A stretch of 64,000 nt of DNA from Amycolatopsis jiangsuensis. GTDB taxonomy: Bacteria; Actinomycetota; Actinomycetes; Mycobacteriales; Pseudonocardiaceae. Of the stretch, positions 9,553 to 17,941 are shown one piece after another (positions within the stretch are counted from its first letter, which is position 1; each line of letters begins with the position of its first letter). A program made the position numbers and the translations under genes. The notes under the pieces were generated by a model. It had not been told where the DNA came from and searched no databases. It worked only from the letters and a program-made list of their open reading frames with translations. The stretch is from assembly GCF_014204865.1 (NCBI RefSeq), contig NZ_JACHMG010000001.1, positions 868,001 through 932,000 on the forward strand. Reading direction: 5' to 3'.

Positions 9553-10458
9553 CTAGGACCCGGCCGCGGTGGTGGGCAACGGGTTTTCCGCCAGCAACGC
9601 GAGCAGTTCACCGAGAGCGGCGCCCAGCGGCCGGTCGACCCGCACTCCCGCGTACTCGTCGCCGCGGGTTCGGCCCCGGTTGACGATCAGGACCGGGGTG
9701 CCCGACTTCGCCGCGTGCCGGACGAAGCGCAGGCCGGACATGACCGTCAGCGAAGAGCCCAGCACGAGCAGCGCGGCGGCCTCGTCGACGAGCCGGTAGC
9801 ACCGCTGCACCCGGGGACGCGGCACATTCTCGCCGAAGAACACGACGTCGGGTTTCAGCACGCCACCACAGCCCAGGCACTCGACGGTGGTGAACGCGCG
9901 GACGACGTCTTCGGCCAGCTCGACGTCACCGTCGGGGTTGATCCGCGTGGCCGTGCCGCCGAAATCCGGGTTGGCCGCGCGCAGGCGGGCGTCGAGTTCC
10001 TCGCGGCCGCTGGTCCGCCGGCAGCCGAGACAGACCACGCGGTCGAGGTTGCCGTGCAGTTCCACCACACCCGGGGTGCCGGCGGCCCGGTGCAGGCCGT
10101 CGACGTTCTGTGTGATCACTGCCGAGACGCGGCCGGCGGCGCGCAACGCGGCGACCGCGTGGTGCCCCGAATTGGGGGAGGCCCTGGCGATGGTCCGCCA
10201 GCCGAGGTGGCTGCGGGCCCAGTACCGGCGGCGTCCGTCCGCGCTGCCGGTGAACTCGTCGTAGGTCATCGGCGTGTGCCGGCGCAGGCTGCCCGACTCG
10301 CCGCGGTAGTCCGGAATGCCGGACTCGGTGGAGATCCCGGCACCGGTGAGCACCAGGACCCGCCTGCGGGAAAGGACCTCGGCCACATCGGCGAGGCTGC
10401 CCGCGCGCGGTAGCGCCTCACCCGGGGCGGACCAGGTCAGCGTCGGTCGGGTACGCAC
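9553..10458 (-). CDS. Sir2-family NAD-dependent protein deacylase
   Basis: This 301-residue sirtuin has all the catalytic landmarks. The NAD-binding GAGISTESGIPDYRG is near 40-54, TQNVDGLH lies in the Rossmann core, and the catalytic His is in VELHGN. Two CxxC pairs (CLGC and CLGC) hold the structural zinc, and GSSLTVMSG is the late NAD motif. The insert between the zinc pairs is about 45 residues, as in bacterial class II-like sirtuins. It removes acyl groups from lysine and releases nicotinamide. It sits divergently from the small membrane ORF at 10555, and nothing in the context indicates its target. Confidence 0.93.
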   Translation of the reverse strand: MRTRPTLTWSAPGEALPRAGSLADVAEVLSRRRVLVLTGAGISTESGIPDYRGESGSLRRHTPMTYDEFTGSADGRRRYWARSHLGWRTIARASPNSGHHAVAALRAAGRVSAVITQNVDGLHRAAGTPGVVELHGNLDRVVCLGCRRTSGREELDARLRAANPDFGGTATRINPDGDVELAEDVVRAFTTVECLGCGGVLKPDVVFFGENVPRPRVQRCYRLVDEAAALLVLGSSLTVMSGLRFVRHAAKSGTPVLIVNRGRTRGDEYAGVRVDRPLGAALGELLALLAENPLPTTAAGS

Positions 10459-10554
10459 CTTGCCAGCTTACGGGTGCCGGCCGCGTGGCCGCGGTGATCA
10501 CCCGGGTGGGGCAGCCGGGATTGGCCGGCGCGACGGCTGGGTACCAAACCTGCC

Positions 10555-10725
10555 ATGTGGTTCGCGTTGGCTACGCCGTTGGTCGTGATGATCGCCGCCG
10601 TTCTGATGGAACGGTTCGAGCGATATTGCGGCCAGGAACCGGCGCAGGCCCGCGTGAAGGTGCCACGGCCGCGCACCGAACAGGCCCGTCCGGCCTCGTT
10701 CGGGGCAGTGGTGCTGCGGCACTGA
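10555..10725 (+). CDS. Small single-span membrane protein
   Basis: A 56-residue ORF starts MWFALATPLVVMIAAVLMERFERY, one predicted N-terminal transmembrane helix followed by a short basic, proline-rich tail (VPRPRTEQARP is approximate to the visible VKVPRPRTEQ). It has actinomycete-like GC-rich third positions and lies alone in the gap between the divergent sirtuin and the PLC-like gene. A strong hairpin about 100 bases downstream would terminate it. No family is recognised. The membrane helix and reading-frame composition support it; there is no clear ribosome site, so confidence is moderate. Confidence 0.5.
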   Translation: MWFALATPLVVMIAAVLMERFERYCGQEPAQARVKVPRPRTEQARPASFGAVVLRH

Positions 10726-10828
10726 GAGCCGGTATCGGGACCGGCTGCGGGCACGGCGCGAACCGGGCACGGACGCTCGGCAGGGCAGGCGGTGTCCGGT
10801 GTTCTTGGGAGGAACACCGGCGTCGCGG

Positions 10829-10865
10829 GCCCGGGCTCTCCCCGTCGGGGTGGGAGAGCCCGGGC
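10829..10865. terminator. Strong bidirectional hairpin terminator
   Basis: GCCCGGGCTCTCCC (10829-10842) pairs perfectly with GGGAGAGCCCGGGC (10852-10865) around a 9-base loop. It lies between the small rightward ORF and the leftward PLC-like gene, so it can end both transcripts. There is no T run, as is common in high-GC actinomycetes. Confidence 0.75.
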
Positions 10866-10876
10866 TCCTGCCGGGC

Positions 10877-12286
10877 TCAGCGCACGGCGTCCCTGGTCAG
10901 ATCCTGGTACCACGCGTCGTACGGATGGTTCGTTGCCGCGTAGGTGGCCGGCGGGTCGGTGGCCAGTGCGGCCGAGTCGAAGTCCCAGCCGCGAACCAGG
11001 TGCCCGCTGTCGCGACCGGCCTCGATGAACGTCGATTCCGTTGCCGGTGCACCGTAGAAGAGCGCATCCTGCTGCAGTTCCGCCGGATCACCGTGCTGGT
11101 ATTCGTCGAAGGCCACCTGCGGGTACCGCACCCGTCCGCCGTCGACGCGGTCGGTCGAGTAGCGCAGTGTCCGGGCCGGCGTCGGTCCCTCCGCGCCGGT
11201 CGTCACCCGCACCCGGCGCGTGCCGGACGCCGCCGAAGCCGCGTCGTAACGCGGGTCGCCGGTCGCGGCGTTGTCCGTCCAGTCGATCGTGGTTCCCGAA
11301 GCGTCGAAGCTGCCGCGCCATTGCCAGTTCTGGTCGTTCGCCGCGCTGCGGTGGATCTCCCGTACCCCGTCGCCGGTCACCGCGACGGTGGGCAGCATCC
11401 CGTTGTCGTACTGATGGCTCGCCGACCAGCTGATCTCGCCGTCCGTACCGAGCTGTCCGGTGCGGTACCAGAGCGTGGCCGCGTTCTGCGACTGGTGGAC
11501 CTCGACGATCCGGCCGGAGTCGTCCAGTGCGACCGCGGGCGTCCGGCCACTGTCGTAGCGGCCGTGGCGATGCCAGGTGATCCGGCCGTCCGCACCGTAG
11601 CTCCCGGTCCAGTACCAGAGCGCTCCGGCGCCGGAGTCGTGCACCTCGACCACCTGGCCGTGCCCGTTGAGTGCGACCGCCGGGTGCTCACCGACGTCCC
11701 GCCGGTACGACGCACGCGTGCCGCGGTCCCCGGAGAGCAGGGTCAGGACCTTGCCGCGTAACGAATCCGTGGTCGCGCCTGCGCGGTAGTCCGGCGCGGT
11801 GAGCAGCCGCGGGCCGAACGCTTCCCACAGCTCGGCGTTGACCGCCGCGAGGTTGCCGGCGGCGTACGACTGGTTGTCGGTGAGATCGTCCTTGAGGTCG
11901 AGCATCACCACGATCGGAGCCGCCGTGGGATGTGCGGCGGACCAGGCGTTCACCACCGCCAGCCAGTCGCGGAGGTTGTCCGAGGCCGGATTGCCGGTGT
12001 GGTCCACGAGGTCCCCCGGCGCACCGTGGCCGATGCCGTAGTCGTGAGTGGTGGCGTAGCCGTTGTCGTGCACGTCGAATTCGACGAAGCGCACACCGCG
12101 GTCGAGCTGCTGGGCAATGGACCCCTTGGCCCCGTCGACGTCGCCGGAGTAGCTGTTGTGCGTGGCCAGGAAGGTGTCCGAGGTGAACGGTTGCCCGACG
12201 GCCGGGGCCGCCCCGAGCACCGCGGTGCCGGTCAGCACGGCGAGCGCGGCAGTACCGACGCGGCGGATGCGGTCGATGCGAGGCAT
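10877..12286 (-). CDS. Secreted PI-PLC-like phosphodiesterase with a C-terminal repeat domain
   Basis: A 469-residue exported protein. The N terminus MPRIDRIRRVGTAALAVLTG is a signal peptide. Residues 30-190 form a phosphatidylinositol-specific phospholipase C X-type barrel: the first catalytic His is in LATHNSYSGD, with FVEFDVHDN and a second His in TTHDYGIGHG. After it come three repeats of about 50 residues, each with PAVAL, a VEVH or REIH strand and LWYWTG/LWYRTG/WQWRGS. This looks like a beta-propeller or lectin-like module. The ATG at 12286 was preferred because GGGGG lies six bases upstream. It ends at the shared terminator. Lipid, GPI-like or other phosphodiester substrates are all possible. 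Confidence 0.8.
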   Translation of the reverse strand: MPRIDRIRRVGTAALAVLTGTAVLGAAPAVGQPFTSDTFLATHNSYSGDVDGAKGSIAQQLDRGVRFVEFDVHDNGYATTHDYGIGHGAPGDLVDHTGNPASDNLRDWLAVVNAWSAAHPTAAPIVVMLDLKDDLTDNQSYAAGNLAAVNAELWEAFGPRLLTAPDYRAGATTDSLRGKVLTLLSGDRGTRASYRRDVGEHPAVALNGHGQVVEVHDSGAGALWYWTGSYGADGRITWHRHGRYDSGRTPAVALDDSGRIVEVHQSQNAATLWYRTGQLGTDGEISWSASHQYDNGMLPTVAVTGDGVREIHRSAANDQNWQWRGSFDASGTTIDWTDNAATGDPRYDAASAASGTRRVRVTTGAEGPTPARTLRYSTDRVDGGRVRYPQVAFDEYQHGDPAELQQDALFYGAPATESTFIEAGRDSGHLVRGWDFDSAALATDPPATYAATNHPYDAWYQDLTRDAVR

Positions 12287-12359
12287 GAAACCCCCAGTTC
12301 GGGACGGAAATCCGGGAAATCGTAGCGATCCTGCCCGTCTTTCGTGGCATCTTCTCCAG

Positions 12360-13127
12360 ATGCCGGACAACTCCAGGGAAACTTTCGCCGAGTACGTCGC
12401 CGAGCTGCTGGCCGCGCTGCCCGGTGTGCGCGCGGTGGCACTCGGTGGTTCGCGGGCGAGCGGAACGCACCGCCCGGACAGCGACTGGGACTTCGCGCTC
12501 TATTACCGGGGCGCATTCGACCCCGGACAGCTGCGTGCGCTGAACCTGCCGGGTGAGGTGTCGGAACTCGGCGAATGGGGCGGCGGCGTGTTCAACGGCG
12601 GTGCCTGGCTCACCGTGCGGGACCAGCCGGTGGACGTGCACTACCGCGATCTCGATTCGGTCGAGCACGAGCTCGCCGAAGCCCGCGCGGGCCGGTTCCG
12701 CTGGGAACCGCTGGCGTTCCACCTCGCCGGGATCCCGAGCTATCTGGTGGTGGGGGAGCTGGCGGGCAACCGGGTGCTGCGCGGGCAGCTGCCGCGTCCG
12801 CAGTATCCGGAACCATTGCGCAAGAGCGCACCCGAGTTCTGGCGTGCCGCGATGGATCGCACACTCGGCTACACGAAACCGGCTTACGTCGCCCACGGGC
12901 GGGTCACCGAGACCGCAGCGTCGCTGGGTGTCGCGGCGTTGCAGGCCGCGCACACGGTGCTGGCCGCTCGCGGGGAATGGGTGACCAACGAGAAGACCTT
13001 GCTCGACCGTGCGGGGCTGCGCGATCTGGACGACATCGTGGCCGGGCTCGCGCACGACCTGCCGGGCGCGTTCGCCACCGCCGCCGCCCGGCTGCGCGCG
13101 GCCGTCGACAGTCCACAAGAGACCTAA
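12360..13127 (+). CDS. Nucleotidyltransferase-domain protein
   Basis: This 255-residue protein has the polymerase-beta-type nucleotidyltransferase motif near residue 28: GGSRASGTHRPDSDWDFALY, which is GS followed by DxD, with a third acidic strand in VDVHYRDLD. The C-terminal half is helical and resembles the helical domains of streptomycin- or lincosamide-type adenylyltransferases and of MNT-like proteins. Such enzymes transfer a nucleotide to a small molecule or protein. It is divergent from the PLC-like gene with a 73-base gap. No antitoxin or HEPN partner is adjacent, so a toxin-antitoxin role is not supported. The target is unknown. Confidence 0.78.
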   Translation: MPDNSRETFAEYVAELLAALPGVRAVALGGSRASGTHRPDSDWDFALYYRGAFDPGQLRALNLPGEVSELGEWGGGVFNGGAWLTVRDQPVDVHYRDLDSVEHELAEARAGRFRWEPLAFHLAGIPSYLVVGELAGNRVLRGQLPRPQYPEPLRKSAPEFWRAAMDRTLGYTKPAYVAHGRVTETAASLGVAALQAAHTVLAARGEWVTNEKTLLDRAGLRDLDDIVAGLAHDLPGAFATAAARLRAAVDSPQET

Positions 13128-13295
13128 CCGGGCACCCGGGCCGCCGCGGTGTACCGGAGGTCGGTGCGTCACCCGCCATGGCGGTGTTCGGCCCGGCCCG
13201 GCCCGGGCGGGAACTTTCCCGCTCAACGGCGGTACCGGGCACCGGCCGCCGCCGGTCATCCTGGCCCGGTCCCCTCCGATGACGCAGGTGATGCC

Positions 13296-14564
13296 ATGAC
13301 CGTCCCCGCCGATGCCCGCACTCGGCACGTGCGCTGGGTCGCGCCGCTCTGCTGGGCCGCGGTGGCCCTGGAAGGGTTCGACCTGGTGGTGCTCGGCGTG
13401 GTGCTGCCGTCGTTGCTGAAAGAACCCGCCTGGGGCCTGGATCCCAACTCCGCCTCGCTGATCTCCGTGGTCGGGTTGCTCGGCGTCGCGGCAGGGGCAC
13501 TGTCGGTCGGGCCGGTCAGCGACCTGTTCGGCCGGCGCGGGGCGATGCTGGTGACGGTCAGCGGGTTCTCGCTGTGCACGCTGCTGTGCGCGTTCGCGGA
13601 CGGGCCGTGGCTGTTCGGGGTCCTGCGGTTCCTCGCCGGCCTCGGTCTCGGTGGCGTGCTGCCCATCGCGCTCGCGTTGAGCACCGAATACGCCCGGACA
13701 GGCCGCGGCGGCAGCGCGACCACCGTGCTGATGACCGGCTATCACGCCGGGGCGGTCCTCACCGCGCTGTTGGGCATTTTCGTGCTCGAGCGGTTCGGCT
13801 GGCCGTGGATGTTCGTGCTGGGGGCCGCACCCGCGCTGGTGCTGGTCCCGCTGATGGTGAAGTTCCTGCCCGAATCGGCCGCTTTCCTGCGCATCCGGGG
13901 CGCTTCGGCCACCCGCGCGGTGCGGCCCCGCAACCCGGCGGCCGTCCTGTTCCGGCACGGCTACGCACGGGCCACGATCGCGTTCTGGATGACCTCGTTC
14001 ATGGGCCTGCTGCTCGTCTACGGGCTGAACACCTGGTTGCCGGAGATCATGCGTGCCGCGGGCTACGAGCTGGGTACGGCGCTCGCGCTGCTGCTGGTGC
14101 TCAACGTCGGCGCGGTGCTCGGCCTGCTGATCGGCGGGCGCGTGGCCGACCGGATCGGCCAGCGGCGTGCCGCGGTCGTGTGGTTCTCCGCGGCCGCGGT
14201 GTCCCTGGCGTTGCTGAGCATCAAACTGCCGGGGTTGAGCATCTACGCCGGAGTGCTGCTGGCGGGCGTGTTCACGTTCAGTGCGCAGGTGCTCGTCTAC
14301 GCGCATGCGGCCCAGGTGTACCCGGCCGCGGCGCGCGCCACCGGACTGGGTGCGGCGAGCGGGATCGGCCGGTTCGGCGGAATCTCCGGCCCGATGGTGA
14401 CCGGCGTCCTGCTCACCGCCGGACTGGCCTATCCCTGGGGCTTCTACTTGTTCGCCGTGGTGGCGGCCATCGGCGCGGTCGCGATCGCGGCGGTGGACCG
14501 GGGTCCGGCGCCGGACGCGCCGGTGGCCACCCCGCTGCGGGACGAACGCCGGGTGTCCGGCTGA
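13296..14564 (+). CDS. MFS transporter, aromatic acid:H+ symporter type
   Basis: A 422-residue 12-helix permease. Helix 1 carries EGFDLVVLG, the acidic signature of the AAHS family, and the 2-3 loop GPVSDLFGRRGAML and 8-9 loop GGRVADRIGQRRA are the two MFS A-motifs. Relatives such as PcaK and BenK import protocatechuate, benzoate or similar acids with a proton. The ATG at 13296 was chosen because helix 1 follows about 15 residues later and upstream sequence is not coding-like. The gene stands alone and ends in a hairpin. The window's aromatic catabolic genes are over 20 kb away, so the substrate is inferred from family only. Confidence 0.87.
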   Translation: MTVPADARTRHVRWVAPLCWAAVALEGFDLVVLGVVLPSLLKEPAWGLDPNSASLISVVGLLGVAAGALSVGPVSDLFGRRGAMLVTVSGFSLCTLLCAFADGPWLFGVLRFLAGLGLGGVLPIALALSTEYARTGRGGSATTVLMTGYHAGAVLTALLGIFVLERFGWPWMFVLGAAPALVLVPLMVKFLPESAAFLRIRGASATRAVRPRNPAAVLFRHGYARATIAFWMTSFMGLLLVYGLNTWLPEIMRAAGYELGTALALLLVLNVGAVLGLLIGGRVADRIGQRRAAVVWFSAAAVSLALLSIKLPGLSIYAGVLLAGVFTFSAQVLVYAHAAQVYPAAARATGLGAASGIGRFGGISGPMVTGVLLTAGLAYPWGFYLFAVVAAIGAVAIAAVDRGPAPDAPVATPLRDERRVSG

Positions 14565-14606
14565 CCGGGCACGGGGCCGTGCCGCCCAGCGCCGCCCCGT
14601 GCCCGG
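14565..14606. terminator. Bidirectional hairpin terminator
   Basis: CCGGGCACGGGGC (14565-14577) is perfectly complementary to GCCCCGTGCCCGG (14594-14606). It lies immediately after the MFS stop and just before the end of the convergent CHAP gene, so it serves both. Confidence 0.75.
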
Positions 14607-14612
14607 CCGGCC

Positions 14613-15140
14613 TCATGCGTAGAAGTGGATGTAGCGGAAGTCGCCGACGGGGATGTCGTGGACGAGGTAGTGCCCGTCGCCGGCCCAGTTGTAGTCCTCG
14701 ACCGTCGCGGTGTCGCCGTGCACGCTGTCCACGATGGCGACGTGGCCGTAGGTGCCGGCGTCGGTCTGCGCGATCGAACCCGGGGTCGGGTTGCTGTCCA
14801 CCTGGTACCCGTTCTGGCCCGCGTTGTCGTCCCAGTACTTCGCGTCGCCGTAGTTGTTGGCGCTCTCGCCGTGCTCGGCGATGTTGAACGCGGCCCACGA
14901 GACGCATTCGCGGTTGTACATGTTCCAGTCGTCGACGACCGAGTCCTGCGGGATGTCCCGCCACTTCGACGGGTAGGTGTCGCCGATGAGGCGTACCGAG
15001 GAGCTGGGCGCGGCGGTTCCGAACTCCGCGGCCATCGACCCCGGGTGGGCCTGCGGGGTGGCGGACGCGGTCGCGGCGCCGGTGACCGCGAACGCGGTTG
15101 CCGCGACGGCCGCGGTGAGGGCTCTGGTGAGACGGCGCAT
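14613..15140 (-). CDS. Secreted CHAP-domain amidohydrolase
   Basis: This 175-residue protein has a Sec signal (RALTAAVAATAFAVTGAATASA) and a mature CHAP (NlpC/P60-like) domain. The catalytic Cys is in NRECVSWAAFNI and the His in YGHVAIVDSV, with the closing strand VEDYNWAGDGHYLVHD. Such enzymes cleave peptide bonds in peptidoglycan. No separate wall-binding domain is present, so it is a minimal secreted hydrolase. The ATG at 15140 begins the signal peptide; a longer frame upstream is not coding-like. It probably acts in wall remodelling or against competitors. Confidence 0.86.
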   Translation of the reverse strand: MRRLTRALTAAVAATAFAVTGAATASATPQAHPGSMAAEFGTAAPSSSVRLIGDTYPSKWRDIPQDSVVDDWNMYNRECVSWAAFNIAEHGESANNYGDAKYWDDNAGQNGYQVDSNPTPGSIAQTDAGTYGHVAIVDSVHGDTATVEDYNWAGDGHYLVHDIPVGDFRYIHFYA

Positions 15141-15283
15141 GGGAGTGCCTTTCCGGTAGGGGAGAGGGGAAACGGTGCGGCGGAAGGTAACCAGCGGGTG
15201 ACGCGCAGTGCCAGGTACCTGTGGACGGACGGCGTGCGGAGCGGAGGATCCGCAGGTGGGCAGGTGGCGTTCACAGAATTGCG

Positions 15284-16177
15284 TCACCACGTCCAGCACA
15301 CCCCGCTGATGCCGGGGCGCACGTCGCGGGCGGCGAAAGTGACCTGATGCCCGGAGCCGACGCGCAGGCTCGCACCCGGGTGCCGCGGCCCACCCGGCGC
15401 GCGTCGTTCGAAGGCCCGCACGCGGCGCGGCGGACGCAGCCCGAACTGGACCTGGCAGACGTACTCGGGCACGGGCCGGGTGAACCGCCGTCCGTACTCC
15501 GTGGTCGGCGCTCCCGGCGGCAGCACGACCTCGTAGTCGACCGCGGTCACCTCGCCGGCCGCGAGCACCCGGTCCAGCAGCAGTTCCCCGGCGGTCATCC
15601 CGGTCTCCCGGTCCACTCGCACCCGGCCGACCCGCGCAGAGCGAACGCCCTGGTAACGCGGTGTGCCGGTGAGCTGCCCGTCGGACTGGTGATACGTCAT
15701 CAGCCGGTCGACGCCGTCGAAGACGGCCTCCGCGACCAGACGTGTCCACAGCGACCGCTCGCGGCTGTCGTCGTCGATCAGTACGCGCTCGTGCACCGAC
15801 CAGAAGACCACCTGCCCGTCCGGTGGCGGCCTCAGCTCGGCCGAAAGCGGCCGCAACTGCGGCCACAGCCGGCGCCGTTCCACGCATTCCGGTGGCCGGC
15901 CCAGCCAGCGCCCGCGCGCTGCCCGCGGTCCGAGCCGCGAGGTCAGGTCGCCGGGGGAGAGGCCGAGCACCTGTTCCAGCTGCAGCACCGCGTGCAGCGA
16001 GGCCTCCCGCTCCGGACGCGACCGCCCGCGCCGCCAGTAGGACAGCGCCGAACGCGACAACCGGACGCCGCGTTCGGCGAGGTGGTGCTGGAGCCGTTCC
16101 AGCGAAAGCCCGGAATCCTCGATCGCGGCGTCCAGCGTGACCGCGAACGATCCGGCGGGCTGCGGGGACACCCGCAC
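15284..16177 (-). CDS. XRE-family transcriptional regulator with an uncharacterised C-terminal domain
   Basis: A 297-residue protein. Residues 15-75 form a Cro/C1-type helix-turn-helix (LQHHLAERGVRLSRSALSYW, followed by SLHAVLQLEQVLGLSPGDL). The remaining 220 residues carry no enzyme motif but have a repeated beta-rich character (VFWSVHERVLIDDDSRE, EVVLPPGAPTTEYGRRFTRPVPEYVCQVQF). Related actinomycete proteins are common one-component regulators of unknown ligand. A palindrome about 60 bases upstream could be its own operator. It lies between the CHAP gene and the ECF41 sigma gene on the same strand. Confidence 0.75.
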   Translation of the reverse strand: MRVSPQPAGSFAVTLDAAIEDSGLSLERLQHHLAERGVRLSRSALSYWRRGRSRPEREASLHAVLQLEQVLGLSPGDLTSRLGPRAARGRWLGRPPECVERRRLWPQLRPLSAELRPPPDGQVVFWSVHERVLIDDDSRERSLWTRLVAEAVFDGVDRLMTYHQSDGQLTGTPRYQGVRSARVGRVRVDRETGMTAGELLLDRVLAAGEVTAVDYEVVLPPGAPTTEYGRRFTRPVPEYVCQVQFGLRPPRRVRAFERRAPGGPRHPGASLRVGSGHQVTFAARDVRPGISGVCWTW

Positions 16178-16236
16178 AGCATGATCAGCACGACCGCGCC
16201 GGGGAACCGACGAAAGTCCTGTCCGTCCACAGTGCT

Positions 16237-16252
16237 GTATAACGGCCTATAC
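16237..16252. promoter_or_regulatory. AT-rich palindrome upstream of the XRE gene
   Basis: GTATA (16237-16241) and TATAC (16248-16252) form a perfect inverted repeat with a six-base spacer. It is striking in such GC-rich DNA. It spans the last codons of the ECF41 gene and lies 60 bases upstream of the XRE start, a suitable place for a promoter element or operator. The function is inferred. Confidence 0.35.
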
Positions 16253-17119
16253 GGCGGGGCTGGAGAGCAGCGCGATATCCATCTCAGCCAGCGCCCGTGG
16301 GTCCACCACCACTTCATACGCAGCGACGAGCCCCACCCGCACCTGAATCTTCAGCACTCCGGCGAGCCGGCCACCCGGAGCGAGGACCAGGCCCGCGTCA
16401 CCGTTCACCAGTGCCGGCTCGGCGAGCTGCGCCCGGCCGGCGAACAGCGTGGTCCCACGGGCAACCTCGGCACGGCCGCGCAGGACCGCCGGGACACCAG
16501 GCGGGAGTGTGGCCGGGTCGGCGTACCGGACGACGTCCGGTGCCAGGACTTCCAGCAGCGCGGCGAGGTCTCCGCCGCGGGCGGCGGCGAGGAACGCCGT
16601 GACGACCGCCCGGTGCTCGGTCAGGTCCGCGTCCGGCACCGACGGAGTGCCGCGGACCCGCAGCCGCGCGCGGCTGGCGAGCTTCTTCGCGGTTGCGGGA
16701 CTGCGGTCGAGGATCGGGCCGACCTCGTCGAACGGCATCGCGAAGAGATCGTGCAGCACGAACGCCGCCCGTTCGGCCGGACCGAGCCGGTCGAGCACCA
16801 CCAGCAGCGCCCGGCCGACCTCGCCGGCGAGGACGATCTCGTCCTCGGGCGAGCCGGAACCGGCGATGTCCGGCGTCTCCGGAATCTCCGCCACCGGCGT
16901 CTCCCGGCGTGCGCGCAGCACGTCGAGGCACAGCCGGGAAACCACGGTGGTGAGCCACGCGGCGAGGTTGCCCGGTACGGATGCGCGACCGAGCCGCAGC
17001 CACGCTTCCTGCACCGCGTCCTCGGCTTCGGCCGCGGAACCCAGCATCCGGTACGCCAGGGCGTGCAGCCGCGGCCGCTCCGCCTCGAACCGGCGGGCGA
17101 GCGGGTCGTGCTCGGTCAT
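16247..17119 (-). CDS. ECF41-type RNA polymerase sigma factor (SigJ-like)
   Basis: This 290-residue sigma factor has region 2 (LHALAYRMLGSAAEAEDAVQ, and LAAWLTTVVSRLCLDVLR) and region 4 (AFVLHDLFAMPFDEVGPIL, RSPATAKKLASRARLR). A 110-residue SnoaL-like C-terminal domain follows. This fused domain defines ECF41, in which it replaces an anti-sigma factor and modulates activity. ECF41 genes are usually paired with an oxidoreductase or a carboxymuconolactone decarboxylase-like gene that they transcribe. Here the divergent neighbour is a flavin azoreductase-like gene 72 bases away, which fits that role. Confidence 0.9.
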   Translation of the reverse strand: MTEHDPLARRFEAERPRLHALAYRMLGSAAEAEDAVQEAWLRLGRASVPGNLAAWLTTVVSRLCLDVLRARRETPVAEIPETPDIAGSGSPEDEIVLAGEVGRALLVVLDRLGPAERAAFVLHDLFAMPFDEVGPILDRSPATAKKLASRARLRVRGTPSVPDADLTEHRAVVTAFLAAARGGDLAALLEVLAPDVVRYADPATLPPGVPAVLRGRAEVARGTTLFAGRAQLAEPALVNGDAGLVLAPGGRLAGVLKIQVRVGLVAAYEVVVDPRALAEMDIALLSSPAV

Positions 17120-17191
17120 CGGTCACCTTTCCCCGTGCTGATCCGTCGTGCTGGCGGGAGAGAGACGGAAGAGGACGACGAGAGGAACCGG

Positions 17192-17911
17192 ATGTCGGAC
17201 ATGCTAGCCCCCTTGCTGTGCCTGGATTCGAGCGCGGACCGCGGCGAGTCCGTGAGCAGGCGGCTGACCGCGGAGTTCACCCGGGAATGGCGGCGGCGCG
17301 GGGCCGCGGTGCGCTACCGCGACGTGTCGGCGGATCCGGTGCCGCTGATCGGCGAGGCTTATGCCCGGCTCGGCCGCAGGGTCGAACGCCGCGGGGCGCT
17401 GTCCCTGTCCGATATCGGCCGGCTGGTCGCGGGCGAGGCGGAACGGCGCGAATGGGAGCTGACCCGGCCGCTGGTCGCCGAACTGCGTGCGGCCGGTTCG
17501 GTGCTGCTGGGCGTGCCGATGTACAACTTCGGCGTGCCAGCCGCGCTGAAGGCGTGGATCGACCGGGTTTCGTTCCCCGGCGTGTTCATCGATCCCGAGA
17601 CCGGCCGGAAGTTGCTGGGGGACAAGGACTTCGTCGTCATCTGCGCCCGCGGCGGAGCCTACGGTCCGGGTACGCCGCGGGAAGGCTTCGACCACCAGGA
17701 GCCGTATCTGCGTGCCTACCTGACCAACCTGGGGGTGGATCCGCGACGGCTGGAGGTCGTGTCCGCCGAACTCACCCGGGTCGGCGACGTTCCCGCGCTG
17801 GACGGGCTGGCGGACCTCGCCGCCGCCTCGCTGGCCGCGGCCCGGGACCGGGTGCGGGAGCTGGCCGGGAGCGAGCCCGCCGGGGCACCGGAGGCCGCGG
17901 GGATAGATTGA
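17192..17911 (+). CDS. FMN-dependent NADH-azoreductase-like flavodoxin-fold protein
   Basis: A 239-residue flavodoxin-fold reductase. CLDSSADRGESVSRRL is the FMN phosphate loop. GVPMYNFGVPAALKAWID is the signature PMYNF motif of AzoR and quinone reductases, and CARGGAYG lines the isoalloxazine site. These enzymes reduce quinones, azo dyes or nitroaromatics with two-electron transfer from NAD(P)H and protect against electrophiles. The ATG at 17192 is preceded by AGAGGAA. It is divergent from the ECF41 gene, its likely activator, and is followed 30 bases later by a dienelactone hydrolase in probable operon. Confidence 0.9.
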   Translation: MSDMLAPLLCLDSSADRGESVSRRLTAEFTREWRRRGAAVRYRDVSADPVPLIGEAYARLGRRVERRGALSLSDIGRLVAGEAERREWELTRPLVAELRAAGSVLLGVPMYNFGVPAALKAWIDRVSFPGVFIDPETGRKLLGDKDFVVICARGGAYGPGTPREGFDHQEPYLRAYLTNLGVDPRRLEVVSAELTRVGDVPALDGLADLAAASLAAARDRVRELAGSEPAGAPEAAGID

Positions 17912-17941
17912 GGGCGTACCCGAGAACAGGAGTGACAGCGC

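Noticed and set aside
12360..13127. Toxin-antitoxin (MNT-HEPN) pair
   Set aside because: Only the nucleotidyltransferase-like protein is present; neither neighbour is a small HEPN protein.
11688..14306. Long leftward frame across the nucleotidyltransferase and MFS genes
   Set aside because: Composition is shadow-like (runs of Arg, Gln, His), and the opposite strand carries clear, conserved proteins.
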